Assembly (NCBI GenBank): GCA_017515635.1
Contig: JAFWFO010000052.1
Span: 124,001 to 188,000 of the forward strand
Direction of reading: 5' to 3'
DNA: 64,000 nucleotides
Source: Selenomonadaceae bacterium
Lineage (GTDB): Bacteria > Bacillota > Negativicutes > Selenomonadales > Selenomonadaceae
Position numbers and translations under genes: made by a program. Of the stretch, positions 17,840 through 28,011 are shown piece after piece. The notes under the pieces were generated by a model. That model searched no databases, was not told where the DNA came from, and worked only from the letters and a program-made list of their open reading frames with translations. Every line of letters starts with the position of its first letter. Positions within the stretch are counted from its first letter, which is position 1.

Positions 17840-18526
17840 TTATTTTTTGGCGTCCCGAAGAGCACCGCGCACGTCGCCCCACAAATCGCGAACTCTGTCC
17901 GCAAGTCTGGGGTCACGACTGCGCAAGCCGTCATCTTTCATGAGCCGCGAAAGATACGCCGCGCATTTTTCGTATTCGCCGAGCCGCCAGTAAATTGCGC
18001 CGATTATATAAATCGCCGCCGAATCCGTCAAACCGTCGACGGGAAAATTTTCTTTGGCAAGTGCCGTGTCGTAAAGTTGCGCCGCCTTCGCCAAAAATTT
18101 TTTTTCGTTGACTTCGTCGCCCGCCTCACGATAAACCCACGCCAGTTGATGAGTATACTTCGCCTGTTTGGAAAATTTATCCTCGACTTCCTCCAGATAA
18201 CTTATCGCGAGCTTGAAGATAAAAATTGCATCTTCAGCCGTGCGCTCCTCGACGAAGTCAATTCCGAATTTGTTCGACAACAAATCTCCGCGCAGAATTT
18301 TTAAATGACGGTCAGGAATTTTCGTCGTGAAAGTTTTTTCGTCCGCCGCAAAGCCGCAATGTTCGCAAGCCCAAACGGTGTAAAAATACGGGTTAAAATC
18401 ATCGTAGTGAACGCAACCGTCTTCGTCGCGTTTGAGGACGGGGAGCCGCGAACGAGTTTTGACAACCCGCGTCATCTCTTGACAAATCGGGCAGGTTTTC
18501 TCGACCACAAAAGTTTTTTCCGCCAT
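17840..18526 (-). CDS. DUF2225 family protein
   Basis: The 228-residue product begins with a zinc-binding region (CPICQEM near 11-17, and CEHCGFAADE near 54-63) and continues with alpha-helical, TPR-like repeats, as in the DUF2225 family. The function of the family is not established. Its GAGGT site overlaps the stop of the upstream GH13-GH77 gene, 9 bp away, so translation is probably coupled. DUF4127 follows 19 bp downstream. Confidence 0.82.
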   Translation of the reverse strand: MAEKTFVVEKTCPICQEMTRVVKTRSRLPVLKRDEDGCVHYDDFNPYFYTVWACEHCGFAADEKTFTTKIPDRHLKILRGDLLSNKFGIDFVEERTAEDAIFIFKLAISYLEEVEDKFSKQAKYTHQLAWVYREAGDEVNEKKFLAKAAQLYDTALAKENFPVDGLTDSAAIYIIGAIYWRLGEYEKCAAYLSRLMKDDGLRSRDPRLADRVRDLWGDVRGALRDAKK

Positions 18527-18535
18527 TGCAATACC

Positions 18536-21500
18536 TCACCGCAGATATTTGTTGCACAGAGCTTTGAGCTTGTCCGCCGACGCTTCCGACAAATAATCGG
18601 GCTTGAGACGCCAACCCCAGTTTGTGCCGACTGTGCCGGGCGTGTTCATGCGATTTCTGCTGTCAAGTTTCAAAATATCTTGCATGGGAACAATCGTAAA
18701 ACGCGAATTCGACGCATAAGCAAATTCAATAAGCTTTTGACAAACGTCATCGGGGCGGCGAACGTCCGCATCAACCAGCGCGGCAATCGTGGGCTTGCTG
18801 TCGTTGTCCACGTCCTCCATAAACCAGCCGACGGTTGTGTTGTTGTCGTGCGTGCCGGTGTAGGTAACGGAGTTTTCGGGAGCAACGAAGCCGATTCGCC
18901 CGTACTCGTTGTAGTGCAAGGCGAAATGCAAAACTTTCATGCCGGGGAAGCCGCAATCTTCGCGCAGTTCGTCAACGGCGTCCGTGATAATTCCCAAGTC
19001 TTCCGCAACGATGTGCGCGTCGCCAATTTCTTTGCGAATTTCGTTGAAGAATTTCAAGCCGGGGCCTTTAATCCATTTGCCGTGAATTGCAGTCGTCGCG
19101 TTGCCGTCAATCGACCAATACGATTCAAAGGCGCGGAAATGATCAATGCGCACGATGTCAACCATTTCATAAAGCCGCTTGAAGCGCAACTTCCACCACT
19201 TATACTTCGTTGCCGCCATTTCGTCCCAATCGTATTGCGGGTTGCCCCAAAGCTGTCCCGTCGCGCTGAAATAATCGGGCGGAACTCCCGCGACTTGTTC
19301 GGGGTGACCTTCTTTGTCGAGCTTGAATTCTTTTTGATTCGCCCAAGCGTCCGCACTGTCCGCCGAAACGAAAATCGGCATGTCGCCCAAAATTTGAATG
19401 CCGCGATCAAGCGCGTACTTGTGAAGTTTCTGCCACTGCTGTTCGAAGATGAACTGTTCAAACTGCACGAACAAAATTTCGTCGGCAAGTTCTTTTTTGA
19501 GCGTCGCCAAAACTTTTTTGTCGCGCTGCTTGATTTTGCTGTCCCACTCGACCCAATAGCCGCCGCCGTTTTGTTGCTTAATCGCGGCGAAAAGCGAGTA
19601 ATCGTCCAGCCAATAACTTTGTTCCTTGCAAAAGATTTTAAACGCCTTGTCAAGTGCCGCGTCCGTCGTGAGCCGAATTTTGAAGTTCTCGAAGGATTTT
19701 CTTAACGCGGTGTCCTTGAGTTTTGAAACGCTCTCGAATTCAACCCATTTCGCCTTGCCGAGTTTGAGCGGAACTTTTATGTCGTTTTCGTCAAGTAAAC
19801 CGTCTTCAATCAGCGCGTCGATTGAAATCATCATCGGGTTGCCCGCGAACGCAGACGGCGATTGATACGGCGAATAACCGAAGCCGACGGGATTGAGCGG
19901 CAGAATTTGCCAGATTGATTGTCCCGCCGCCTTGAGGAAGTCGACGAACTCGAACGCCTCTTTGCCGAAATCGCCGATGCCGTATTTAGACGGCAAACTT
20001 GTCGGATGCAACAGAATTCCTGCGCGGCGGTCGTAGTTTTGTTGTTGCGGGACGTGGTGAAGCAAAAGTCCTTCAAGCGGCTCAAGTTTGAACAGGACGC
20101 GTCCGCGAGCGACGGGGAATTTTCTTTTCGGATTTTTTTCGTCGAAGGCGTCCACAAAAACTCCGTTGGCAAAGTCGCTCACGTCGAACGAAACTTCTTT
20201 GGCACGGCGCGAACGATTGAACGCGACAAGATAAATGTCATTGTCCGCCTCGCGCCCGAAAACGTCTTGACCGTTGCGAATGACGCGGGCAAATGCAACA
20301 ATGTCGCCTTTCGACGGAAGCGGCAAAAGTTCGCCCGTCTGCAGAACAATTTTTTCGTTGCGAAGTTTGATAAATTTTTTATAGGTCGCCAAAAGTTCTT
20401 TATCGCCGCCACCCCACGGATATGGTCTGCGGTTCGTCGGGTCTTTGAAGCCCTGCATACCAATTTCGTCGCCGTAGTAAATGCAGGGGACGCCGGGATA
20501 AGTCATCTGCCACAGTGCCGCCATTTTCAGACGCGCCTTGCCGAGTTGTTCGGCTTGTGCGTCGAGTTTGAAACGAGATTGTTCAATGGCGGGCATTTGG
20601 TCGTAATACGGAGCCTCGCCAAAAATCGTCACGGGGCGCATAATATCATGACTTGCGATTAAGTTCATCATCGCGTAGAAATTTTCTTTCGGATAATTTT
20701 CGCGCAAGCTTTCCATGCGTCTCATGCAAAGTTCGCCGTCAATCTGCCCCAAAATGAAATCGAAGATGTGAGCGCGCAGGGGATAATTCATCGCCGAATC
20801 CATTTCGTAGCCGCACAGATATTGCCGCTGAACGCCGTAAGCGATTTTGTTCGAGGCGTCCTCCCAAACTTCGCCGATAAGAATTGCGTCGGGATTAATT
20901 TTTTTCAGCTCGGCAAAGAACGTGCGCGAAAACTCTGCGGGAAGTTCGTCGATAACGTCAAGACGCCAACCGCTGATACCTTCGCGCATCCAATGTTTCA
21001 ACACGCTGTCTTTGCCGCGAATGATGAAATCCATGTAACTGGGCGTAGTTTCGCGAACGTTCGGCAACGTGTCAAAATTCCACCAGCTGTCATAATCGGT
21101 CGGATAATTTTTAAAGCTGTACCAATCGTAGTACGGCGAATCTTTGGATTGAAACGCGCCGACGCTGTCATAGGTGCCTTTGCGGTTGAAATATCTGCTG
21201 TTCGAGCCGGTGTGGCTGAAAACGCCGTCGATAATGATTCGGATGCCCTTCGACTTCGCAACGTCAATCAGATGTTTAAAATCTTCGTTGGTGCCGAGTA
21301 TCGGATCAATCTTGTGATAGTCGCCCGTGTCGTAATGGTGATTGCTTTCCGACTCAAAGACGGGATTGAAATAAATCGCCGAAATGCCCAGCTCCTTGAG
21401 GTAGTCGAGTTTCTTTTCGACGCCGCGCAGATTTCCGCCGAAAAAGTCATACGCGATAATTTCTTTCGTGTCGGGGTCTTTGAAGTAAACGGGGTCATCG

Positions 21501-22012
21501 CTCCAGTTCGCGTGAAAGACCGCGCCGGATTTTTCGACAATGGCATTTCCGTCGCGATAAAATCTGTCGGGGAAAATTTGGTACATGACGGCATGTTTAA
21601 ACCAGTCGGGAGTTTTCGCGCCTTTTTGGTAAACGGTGATTTGAAATGCGGGCGGTAAATGGTCGTAGAGTTCGCCGACGCCGCCCAAAAGTTCGTGATT
21701 GTTGCCGTAGTAGAAAGTTCTGCCGCCGGTGACGATAATGAAGTAATACCACAGCAAGCCGCCTTTTTCAGGCATTTTGACGGCAATCGAGTAAAATTTT
21801 TCTTCAGCTCTGTCGTTGTCGCGTGTCGAAAGATTTGACCATTTTTCGCCCGTGCCGTCAACCCACGTGTGCAATAAAACTTGTCGAATATCGGCGACGT
21901 TTTTAATGCGAATGCCAAGCCGCACGGTTGAGCCGGCTTCCGCCGCGCCGACCGTCGAGCGATAATAAATGTTTTGTGAATTGTGCATAACGTCGTTTTT
22001 GTCCACTTGCAA
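18536..22012 (-). CDS. Bifunctional GH13 alpha-amylase / GH77 4-alpha-glucanotransferase
   Basis: The 1158-residue protein fuses two glycogen/maltodextrin enzymes. Residues about 1-120 are a CBM34-like N-domain. Residues about 130-650 are a GH13 neopullulanase-type amylase, with VMYQIFPDRFY, the nucleophile region GWRLDVIDEL, the acid/base region LIGEVWEDA and LIASHDIMRP. From about residue 665 a GH77 amylomaltase (MalQ-like) begins with GILLHPTSLPSKYGIGDFG and continues with QILPLNPVGFGYSPYQSPSAF, VRIDHFRAFESYW, VAEDLGIIT and YTGTHDNNT. Linked, the enzymes could trim and rebuild alpha-glucans in the cytoplasm (no signal peptide). The TTG at 22012 is the reported start; a GTG two codons later has similar support. 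Confidence 0.92.
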   Translation of the reverse strand: MQVDKNDVMHNSQNIYYRSTVGAAEAGSTVRLGIRIKNVADIRQVLLHTWVDGTGEKWSNLSTRDNDRAEEKFYSIAVKMPEKGGLLWYYFIIVTGGRTFYYGNNHELLGGVGELYDHLPPAFQITVYQKGAKTPDWFKHAVMYQIFPDRFYRDGNAIVEKSGAVFHANWSDDPVYFKDPDTKEIIAYDFFGGNLRGVEKKLDYLKELGISAIYFNPVFESESNHHYDTGDYHKIDPILGTNEDFKHLIDVAKSKGIRIIIDGVFSHTGSNSRYFNRKGTYDSVGAFQSKDSPYYDWYSFKNYPTDYDSWWNFDTLPNVRETTPSYMDFIIRGKDSVLKHWMREGISGWRLDVIDELPAEFSRTFFAELKKINPDAILIGEVWEDASNKIAYGVQRQYLCGYEMDSAMNYPLRAHIFDFILGQIDGELCMRRMESLRENYPKENFYAMMNLIASHDIMRPVTIFGEAPYYDQMPAIEQSRFKLDAQAEQLGKARLKMAALWQMTYPGVPCIYYGDEIGMQGFKDPTNRRPYPWGGGDKELLATYKKFIKLRNEKIVLQTGELLPLPSKGDIVAFARVIRNGQDVFGREADNDIYLVAFNRSRRAKEVSFDVSDFANGVFVDAFDEKNPKRKFPVARGRVLFKLEPLEGLLLHHVPQQQNYDRRAGILLHPTSLPSKYGIGDFGKEAFEFVDFLKAAGQSIWQILPLNPVGFGYSPYQSPSAFAGNPMMISIDALIEDGLLDENDIKVPLKLGKAKWVEFESVSKLKDTALRKSFENFKIRLTTDAALDKAFKIFCKEQSYWLDDYSLFAAIKQQNGGGYWVEWDSKIKQRDKKVLATLKKELADEILFVQFEQFIFEQQWQKLHKYALDRGIQILGDMPIFVSADSADAWANQKEFKLDKEGHPEQVAGVPPDYFSATGQLWGNPQYDWDEMAATKYKWWKLRFKRLYEMVDIVRIDHFRAFESYWSIDGNATTAIHGKWIKGPGLKFFNEIRKEIGDAHIVAEDLGIITDAVDELREDCGFPGMKVLHFALHYNEYGRIGFVAPENSVTYTGTHDNNTTVGWFMEDVDNDSKPTIAALVDADVRRPDDVCQKLIEFAYASNSRFTIVPMQDILKLDSRNRMNTPGTVGTNWGWRLKPDYLSEASADKLKALCNKYLR

Positions 22013-22104
22013 TCATCTCCTCTGAGTTTGTTAGTTAATTTTATAGAGCAAGTGACGGTACGCGCCCAAAGCCAAGCGATAACTGTTGCATTGGTTTTGA
22101 GTTC

Positions 22105-22338
22105 TTAATCACTTCCGAAAAAAAATATTTCTTTTAAGGGTGGTATTTTCCTGCCGCGAGAGCGAAGAAATTTTATAGTTGCCGCAGAAGTTTCGACAAT
22201 CGGCGGTGTTTCACAGAGCAGAAAAACTTTCGACGACGGACGCGCAGGACGTGCCGATAACGCGCCTTAGTTTGGAGTCTTTGCGTTCGGAAAAATTTTT
22301 GCATCAACGGGAATGCCCGTGATTTTTTTCGTGACCAA
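22105..22338 (-). pseudogene. Possible small gene interrupted by an in-frame TAA
   Basis: A TTG at 22338 lies 8 nt after GAGGAG, which itself overlaps the stop of the upstream coiled-coil gene. The frame reads VTKKITGIPVDAKIFPNAKTPN, meets TAA at 22267-22269, then continues open for 53 codons (including ETPPIVETSAATIKFLRSRG) to a second TAA. One C-to-T change (CAA to TAA) would explain the break. It could equally be a 23-residue peptide or chance; no family is recognised. The remaining bases up to 22350 hold only this, and 22013-22104 shows nothing I can name. Confidence 0.3.
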
Positions 22339-22350
22339 AATTTTTTCTCC

Positions 22351-23115
22351 TCAAGCAAGTTCGACAACGCTTTGACGGACGACGTTGCCTGAAAAATATC
22401 GATAGCCGTTCAAAAGCACGCGGGCGACGCGTCCCGTTTGTCGGCTTTTACTCGTGCGGCGCATGGTTTCATCGTCGAAATTATTTCCGCGTTCGGCAAC
22501 CAAGCGCAAATACGGCGGCTCACGAAAACCGCGATTGAACGTCTCGAAACAGAAATCGAAAAGTTCGGCAAGACGCGAATCGTCGACGTGACAGCTGACG
22601 TAATCCCAAAATTGAGCCAGATGACTTTCTTGCACCGCGCCGCTGAAAAAACCCGTGACAGTGTCGCCCGTGCCGAAAATTCCCGCCAAGTCAATGCGAG
22701 TCGCCTCGTCAAGCGACAAATAAATTTTGTACGCGTTTTCAAGTTCGGCGTAAGTCGTGCGATAAAGATTTGCCGTGTCTTCGGCGACCTTAAGGGCTTT
22801 GCTTGCGGTGTCAAGTTCATTGCACACGTCGGAAAGTTCTCGCTCGTAATTTTTTTTCTGTTCGTCGAGTTGACGCTCAAAATTTTCCCGCGTGTCGGCC
22901 AGCTGTTGACGGGAAATTTTTTGCTCGTTTTCAAGCTCGTCAAGTCGCGTCTGCAAATTTGAACATTTTTCGCGGGATTCGTCGCGCTCGGAAGTCAAAG
23001 TTGCGTTCGCCGTCTCAAGCTCGGAAACTTTTTGACGGAGCGGATCAATTTCTTTGCGCGCCTTCAAGCCCGTGAGAATACCTTCCAAAAAAACTTCAAC
23101 ATCATCAAAATTCAT
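22351..23115 (-). CDS. Coiled-coil protein of unknown function
   Basis: The 254-residue product starts MNFDDVEVFLEGILTGLK and carries a long coiled coil (about residues 25-125, with repeated heptads such as ERQLDEQKKNYERELSD). A globular C-terminal part of about 130 residues follows, which I do not recognise (DLAGIFGTGDTVTGFFSG, LAELFDFCFETFNRGF). I chose the ATG at 23115 because GGAGGTGCCGC precedes it; a TTG 18 bp upstream would overlap that site. Upstream lies the larA terminator, so it is transcribed separately from the lactate operon. Confidence 0.7.
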   Translation of the reverse strand: MNFDDVEVFLEGILTGLKARKEIDPLRQKVSELETANATLTSERDESREKCSNLQTRLDELENEQKISRQQLADTRENFERQLDEQKKNYERELSDVCNELDTASKALKVAEDTANLYRTTYAELENAYKIYLSLDEATRIDLAGIFGTGDTVTGFFSGAVQESHLAQFWDYVSCHVDDSRLAELFDFCFETFNRGFREPPYLRLVAERGNNFDDETMRRTSKSRQTGRVARVLLNGYRYFSGNVVRQSVVELA

Positions 23116-23192
23116 GCGGCACCTCCTGTGCAACCAATTTATTTGAAGACAATTTTATCACACACAAAATAAATGCCACAAGTTTACTTTGA

Positions 23193-23230
23193 CGAAAAAA
23201 AACGGCTCCATTAGCGGGAATGAGAACCGT
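23193..23230 (-). terminator. Terminator of the lactate operon
   Basis: On the minus strand ACGGTTCTC pairs with GGAGCCGT, followed by a run of T. It lies about 50 bp after the larA stop. Confidence 0.75.
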
Positions 23231-23281
23231 ACAAAATTTTATTTGCAAAAGCGAAATTGCGTCGGGAAAATTTTTGCAAGC

Positions 23282-24550
23282 TCAGCGCACGATAACGGAA
23301 ACGCCGTCGGGAATGAGCGAAACGGTCGCATTTCGTCCCTTTAACTCGAAGGCGCGGGCAAGTGCCTCGTCAAAAGTTTTTGCGTGTTCCATGTGCATTT
23401 TCCGAATCATTTCGGGATCGCACATGTCAGTTACAACGATGACTTTGTAATTGCTCAAAATGCGGCAGAGAATTTGCGCTTCCCATTGATCGGGCTTCGT
23501 CTCGTTGCGCGGGATTCGGGAAAATTCTTCCAGAAGTTTTTGCGGAGTTTCGGCTTCACTAACCATTTTGCAAAAAGATTCGCCGCCGTGTCCGTCGCTC
23601 AAGCCCGCAACCATGATGATGACGCCGCCCGATTTGCAGTTCGCTTCCGCCGCCGTCATGCCCTTGACCGATTGATAAATATTTTGATCCAAAGGATAGC
23701 CGCCGTTCGTCGTAATCACGATGTCGGTCGGATTTTTTTTCACCTGTGACATATTCAACACGAATTCGCAACCTTTGACGTGCGCTTTTTCCGAATCGCC
23801 CGCAAAAGCGGCAATGACTTGTTTTTTCGCGTCAATGACAACGTTGAGTATGAACGCCAATTTTGCTTGCGCGGCGGCGTAAAGCATGTCTTTATGAATC
23901 GGATTGTTTTCAAGAATTCCCGTTTGAGCGCAGGGGCTGGCGATAAATTCACTGCAGTGATTCGCCATAACTGTTGTCGCGGAGGCTATGCCGGGCAAAA
24001 TCGATTTTCTGCCGCCCGAAAAGCCCGCGAAGAAATGCGCCTCGATAAAACCTTCAGCCATCAAAAAATCCGTGTCGACAGCGATTTTGTTCAAAAGAAG
24101 TTTGCCGCCGGAAGGCAACGTCCCCAAGTCCGCCATTTCGTCATCGTGCGAGCGGTGCACGACGATATTTTCATTCGCGACAATTTCTTCGCCGTAACGA
24201 TCAATCAATTCTTGCCGCGTCGTCGGGCGATGAAATCCCGTTGCAATCAGAATCGTGATTTTTATTTCGGGATTCGCCTGCCGAATTCGCCGCAAAATAA
24301 TCGGCATGGTTACGCGACTGGGGACGGGGCGTGTGTGGTCGCTTGAAATAATAACCATGCGTTTTTTGCCGCGCACAAGTTCTTCAAGCGATTTTGAGCC
24401 GATCGGGTTGTCAAGCGCACGTTCAACAATTTCCCGTTCGGTGCCTGCCGCTTTAAAATTTTCCGAATTTGAAACGAGACTGCCGACAAAATTTTCGTCG
24501 GGTATCTCAATCGGCAAATGAGTTTTGTGATAGGGAATTGTCGTTTGCAT
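23282..24550 (-). CDS. larA: Nickel-dependent lactate racemase (LarA family)
   Basis: LarA interconverts D- and L-lactate using a nickel-pincer nucleotide cofactor. The 422-residue product has the LarA landmarks SDHTRPVPSRVTMP, the His region VVHRSHDDEMADLG, and the His/Lys block EAHFFAGFSGGRKSILPG that binds the cofactor. Length is normal. It is the last gene of etfB-etfA-lctD-larA, 19 bp after the dehydrogenase, matching the lctBCD/lctF arrangement known from lactate-oxidising acetogens. The cofactor makers LarB, LarC and LarE are not in the window. A related racemase activity on another hydroxy acid cannot be excluded. Confidence 0.85.
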   Translation of the reverse strand: MQTTIPYHKTHLPIEIPDENFVGSLVSNSENFKAAGTEREIVERALDNPIGSKSLEELVRGKKRMVIISSDHTRPVPSRVTMPIILRRIRQANPEIKITILIATGFHRPTTRQELIDRYGEEIVANENIVVHRSHDDEMADLGTLPSGGKLLLNKIAVDTDFLMAEGFIEAHFFAGFSGGRKSILPGIASATTVMANHCSEFIASPCAQTGILENNPIHKDMLYAAAQAKLAFILNVVIDAKKQVIAAFAGDSEKAHVKGCEFVLNMSQVKKNPTDIVITTNGGYPLDQNIYQSVKGMTAAEANCKSGGVIIMVAGLSDGHGGESFCKMVSEAETPQKLLEEFSRIPRNETKPDQWEAQILCRILSNYKVIVVTDMCDPEMIRKMHMEHAKTFDEALARAFELKGRNATVSLIPDGVSVIVR

Positions 24551-24569
24551 AATCTTTTGCTCCTCGAAA

Positions 24570-25976
24570 TTAATCCGCGCAACAAATTTTGCCGGGATTC
24601 AAAATGTTATTCGGGTCGAAAACTTTTTTGACGCCGCGCATAATCGCCAAACTTGTCGGCGGCAATGATTCTTTCAAATACGGTTGCTTGACGAGACCGA
24701 TACCGTGTTCGCCCGAAACTTGCCCTTTGAGTTCGCGGGCTTTTGCATACATTTGATTCATTGCCGCGTTTACAAGTTCGTGCCATTTTTCTTCCGACAA
24801 ATCGTCGCGCAAAATGTAGACGTGTAAATTTCCGTCGCCCGCGTGCCCGAAAGATTTTATTCGTATACCGATTTCTTCGCGCAGGTCGTGAACGAACTCT
24901 ACAAAATCATTAACGCGATTGCGCGGGACAACAACGTCAACTTCGTCCATCATTGTCGTACAGCCTTTAATTGCCTCCAAAAATGCGCCGCGAGTTTTCC
25001 AAACGGGCGTGCTGCGCTCCTCGGTGTCGGCGATAAGCAAATCGATTGCGCCTTGGTCAAGACAAATTTGCGCAACGTCGTCATAGTATTTGGAAATTTC
25101 CTCTTTGGTGTTGCCGTCGAATTTCAGCAACAAATAAGCGTCTGCCTGATTGTCGGGGAATTTTCTGCCCAAATATTCTTCGGCATCCAAAATAACTTCG
25201 CGCTCCATAAATTCGATGGCTGTCGGCACGGCTTTTGATTTAATGATAAGCGGCACCGTGCGAATTGCCTGCGCCAAAGTCGGAAACGGAATCAGCAGAC
25301 TGATATTGCATTTCGGAAGCGGCACAAGTCGAAGAATCGCCTTTGTGATAAAAGCCAGCGTCCCTTCGGAACCGATAATCATATTTTTTAAATCGTAGCC
25401 CGAAGAATTTTTGACGACCTTGCCGCCGAGTTCCAAAATTGTTCCGTCCGTCAAAACAACTTCCAGCCCGCGAACGAAATCACGAGTGACGCCGTATTTT
25501 ACCGCAGTCATGCCGCCGGCGTTGGTGCTGATGTTTCCGCCGATTGTCGCAGATTTTTCGCCGGGGTCGGGCGGATAAAAAAATCCGTGTTCTTCGACGT
25601 AAGCGCGCAACGTCATGATAAGCACGCCGGGTTCGACGGTGAGCGTCAAATTTTCTTCGTCAAGCTCCAAAATGTGATTCATCAACGTCGTGTCGATCAT
25701 GATGCCTTTTTCGATTGCAACGGATGCGCCGACAAGTCCGGTGCCTGCGCCGCGTGGAGTGACGGGAATTTTCTTTTCGTTCGCGTAAGCCAAAATTTTT
25801 GAAACTTCTTGCGCGGAAATGACGCGTGCCACCAAATCGGGATAGGAACGCTCGGCAGTCAATTCGTCGTGACTGTACTCCTCGTTAATTTCGTCGCGCC
25901 AAAGAATTCGTTCGCGGTCAAGGAATGTCGAGATAACCGCCAAATCTTGCTCGTCCGGTTTTTTGTAACAGTTCAT
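24570..25976 (-). CDS. lctD: FAD-linked lactate dehydrogenase (LctD/GlcD type)
   Basis: The 468-residue flavoprotein has the PCMH-type FAD-binding domain ([53 protein letters not shown]). The C-terminal FAD-oxidase domain follows ([46 protein letters not shown]). Homologues oxidise D-lactate or glycolate. The neighbouring EtfAB points to the electron-confurcating complex that couples lactate oxidation to NAD+ with ferredoxin as co-reductant. Its ATG overlaps the etfA stop by 4 bp, so the two are translationally coupled. Confidence 0.9.
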   Translation of the reverse strand: MNCYKKPDEQDLAVISTFLDRERILWRDEINEEYSHDELTAERSYPDLVARVISAQEVSKILAYANEKKIPVTPRGAGTGLVGASVAIEKGIMIDTTLMNHILELDEENLTLTVEPGVLIMTLRAYVEEHGFFYPPDPGEKSATIGGNISTNAGGMTAVKYGVTRDFVRGLEVVLTDGTILELGGKVVKNSSGYDLKNMIIGSEGTLAFITKAILRLVPLPKCNISLLIPFPTLAQAIRTVPLIIKSKAVPTAIEFMEREVILDAEEYLGRKFPDNQADAYLLLKFDGNTKEEISKYYDDVAQICLDQGAIDLLIADTEERSTPVWKTRGAFLEAIKGCTTMMDEVDVVVPRNRVNDFVEFVHDLREEIGIRIKSFGHAGDGNLHVYILRDDLSEEKWHELVNAAMNQMYAKARELKGQVSGEHGIGLVKQPYLKESLPPTSLAIMRGVKKVFDPNNILNPGKICCAD

Positions 25977-27166
25977 GCGAGGTTCCTCCCTTGCTTAATT
26001 TTCGCAATCAGTTTCGGAATAATTTCGTACAGGTCGCCGACGACGGCATAATTCGCAACTTTAAAAATTGACGCCTTGGGGTCGCTGTTTATCGCGAAAA
26101 TTTTTTCGGAATGTTCCATGCCCGCAACGAATTGAACTGAGCCGGAAACGCCGCAAGTTATGATGAGTTTCGGGCGAACGGTGCGGCCGGAAAGTCCGAT
26201 TTGTCTTTTCGGTTCCAACCAGCCGTTTTCTGCCAAAGGACGCGTGCAAGCAAAATCGCCGTTCAAAACATCGGCAAGCTCGCGGATAAGTTTTAAATCT
26301 TCCTTTTTCTTCACGCCGCGACCTGCAACGACCAAAATATCGGCGTTTTCAATTCCGATTTCTTTCGGCTTTTCGGTGACGCTCAAAACTTCAACTTTGC
26401 TCGTGAATTTTTCGGCGGGAATTTCAAGCGGCTCGATGCTGCCGAAAATTTCTTCGCTGCGTTTCGGCGCGTCCATAATTTTGTAACGAACGGTAGCCAT
26501 TTGCGGGCGGTGATTCGGCGTCAAAATTTCCGCCATGATATTTCCGCCGAATGCGGGACGAATTTGAACAAGATCCGTATTTTCGTGAATGTCCAAGACC
26601 GTGCAGTCAGCGGTAAGTCCCGTGTGGAAATGTGCCGCAACTCTCGGCGCAAGTTGTCGACCGACGGGCGTGGCTCCGACCAAAATTGCCGCAGGTTTTA
26701 CTTTGTCGATAAAATTTTCAAAAGCCGTGGCGTAATTTTCGATATTGAAGGCGCGAAGTTCTTTTTTGTCGCAGACGTAAACTTTATCAACGCCGTAATG
26801 CAAAATTTCCTGCGCCCGTTGCCCGATATTTTCGCCGAGAAAAATTGCGTAGATGGGCTGATTAATTTTTGCGGCGAGCTGTTTTGCCTTCCCGATAAGC
26901 TCAAAAGTGACGGGATGAATTTTTCCGCCAACGTGGTCGACGTAAACGGCAATGCCGCGCCAAGCAGATTTATCAATTTCGGCAAGCGTTTCAGCTTCGA
27001 CGAATTCAAAAACGCCCGCGCCTTTTCTGACGCAGAGTTTACAAAGTCGGCAGGCTGAATTGATTTCGATTTTGCCGTCTTTATCTTCCATTGCGCCGAA
27101 GGGACAAATTTTGATAAGCGCGGCACTGTCTTGCACTTTTTCTTGATGAACGATTAATTTTCCCAT
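25973..27166 (-). CDS. etfA: Electron transfer flavoprotein alpha subunit with N-terminal Fe-S domain
   Basis: The 397-residue subunit carries an N-terminal extension with four cysteines suited to one [4Fe-4S] cluster (ICPFGAM, then CRLCKLC). The standard EtfA follows ([37 protein letters not shown]) and the FAD-binding C-terminus ([30 protein letters not shown]). This extended form is the LctC type found in electron-bifurcating lactate dehydrogenase complexes, which is why I link it to lctD. It starts 12 bp after etfB and overlaps lctD by 4 bp. Confidence 0.93.
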   Translation of the reverse strand: MGKLIVHQEKVQDSAALIKICPFGAMEDKDGKIEINSACRLCKLCVRKGAGVFEFVEAETLAEIDKSAWRGIAVYVDHVGGKIHPVTFELIGKAKQLAAKINQPIYAIFLGENIGQRAQEILHYGVDKVYVCDKKELRAFNIENYATAFENFIDKVKPAAILVGATPVGRQLAPRVAAHFHTGLTADCTVLDIHENTDLVQIRPAFGGNIMAEILTPNHRPQMATVRYKIMDAPKRSEEIFGSIEPLEIPAEKFTSKVEVLSVTEKPKEIGIENADILVVAGRGVKKKEDLKLIRELADVLNGDFACTRPLAENGWLEPKRQIGLSGRTVRPKLIITCGVSGSVQFVAGMEHSEKIFAINSDPKASIFKVANYAVVGDLYEIIPKLIAKIKQGRNLA

Positions 27167-27178
27167 GATGTCACCCCG

Positions 27179-27970
27179 TCAAGCCGTGAACTTCATTTTT
27201 TTCAACGCGCCGTAAATTTTTTCGGACAAATCGTCGGCGGAACCCGTCCACGTTTCCTGAACTTTGTCGGAAGTCGGCGGAAAAATTCTTTGCACGCGAG
27301 TCGGCGAACCGTCAAGCCCGTAATGCTTTTCGTTTTTGTCATCCATGTCGTTGAGCGAATAGCGGCTGATTTCTCTGTTCGCGGTCGCCTTCTGTTTTTT
27401 GTACGACGGAAGTCGCGGCTCGTAAATATCTTTTTGAACGGTGATAAGGCACGGGAACGGCACTTTTAACTTTTCAATGTCGTCGCTCATTTCCATGTCA
27501 ACGATTATGTGACCGTCCTCAACTTTGTCGACGGCGCGAACATTGCACACGCAGGGAATTCCGAGCTGTTCCGAAACTTCGGGGCCGACTTGCGCGGTGT
27601 CGCCGTCAGTTGTCTGAAGACCGCAAATTATAACGTCGAACTTCCCGAATTTGCGAATGCCCTGCGAAAGTGTGTAGCTTGTGGCGAGAACGTCCGCGCC
27701 GCCGAATTTTCTATCGGTGATAAGTCCGCCTTTGTCCGCGCCCATTGCAAAAGCTTCGTAAAGTATCGTCGCCGCTTGAGGAGGTCCCATCGTCAAGACG
27801 CTGAGATTTCCGCCGTATTTTTCGCGGAGCCGCAGTCCCGTTTCCAAAGCAAAAAGATCATACGGATTCATTTTTGCATCCGCGCCGGTACGTTTCAAAA
27901 CGCCCGTTACGGGATCGACTTCGACTTTATTGGAGCCCGGCACTTGTTTAATGCACACCAAAATTTCCAT
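27179..27970 (-). CDS. etfB: Electron transfer flavoprotein beta subunit
   Basis: The 263-residue subunit starts MEILVCIKQVPGSNKVEVDP. It has the EtfB landmarks MNPYDLFALETGLRLREKYGG, the nucleotide-binding CGLQTTDGDTAQVGPEVSEQLG, and the C-terminal PSYKKQKATANREI. EtfB binds the bifurcating FAD in complexes of this type, the LctB position of the lactate operon. Two ATG codons are adjacent; the second (27970) has better spacing from GGAGG. It is the first gene of the four-gene operon, with a promoter at 28012-28040. Confidence 0.93.
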   Translation of the reverse strand: MEILVCIKQVPGSNKVEVDPVTGVLKRTGADAKMNPYDLFALETGLRLREKYGGNLSVLTMGPPQAATILYEAFAMGADKGGLITDRKFGGADVLATSYTLSQGIRKFGKFDVIICGLQTTDGDTAQVGPEVSEQLGIPCVCNVRAVDKVEDGHIIVDMEMSDDIEKLKVPFPCLITVQKDIYEPRLPSYKKQKATANREISRYSLNDMDDKNEKHYGLDGSPTRVQRIFPPTSDKVQETWTGSADDLSEKIYGALKKMKFTA

Positions 27971-28011
27971 CATTGCCCTCCTGTCAACGTTTTTGTAAGT
28001 CCTGTGGCATT

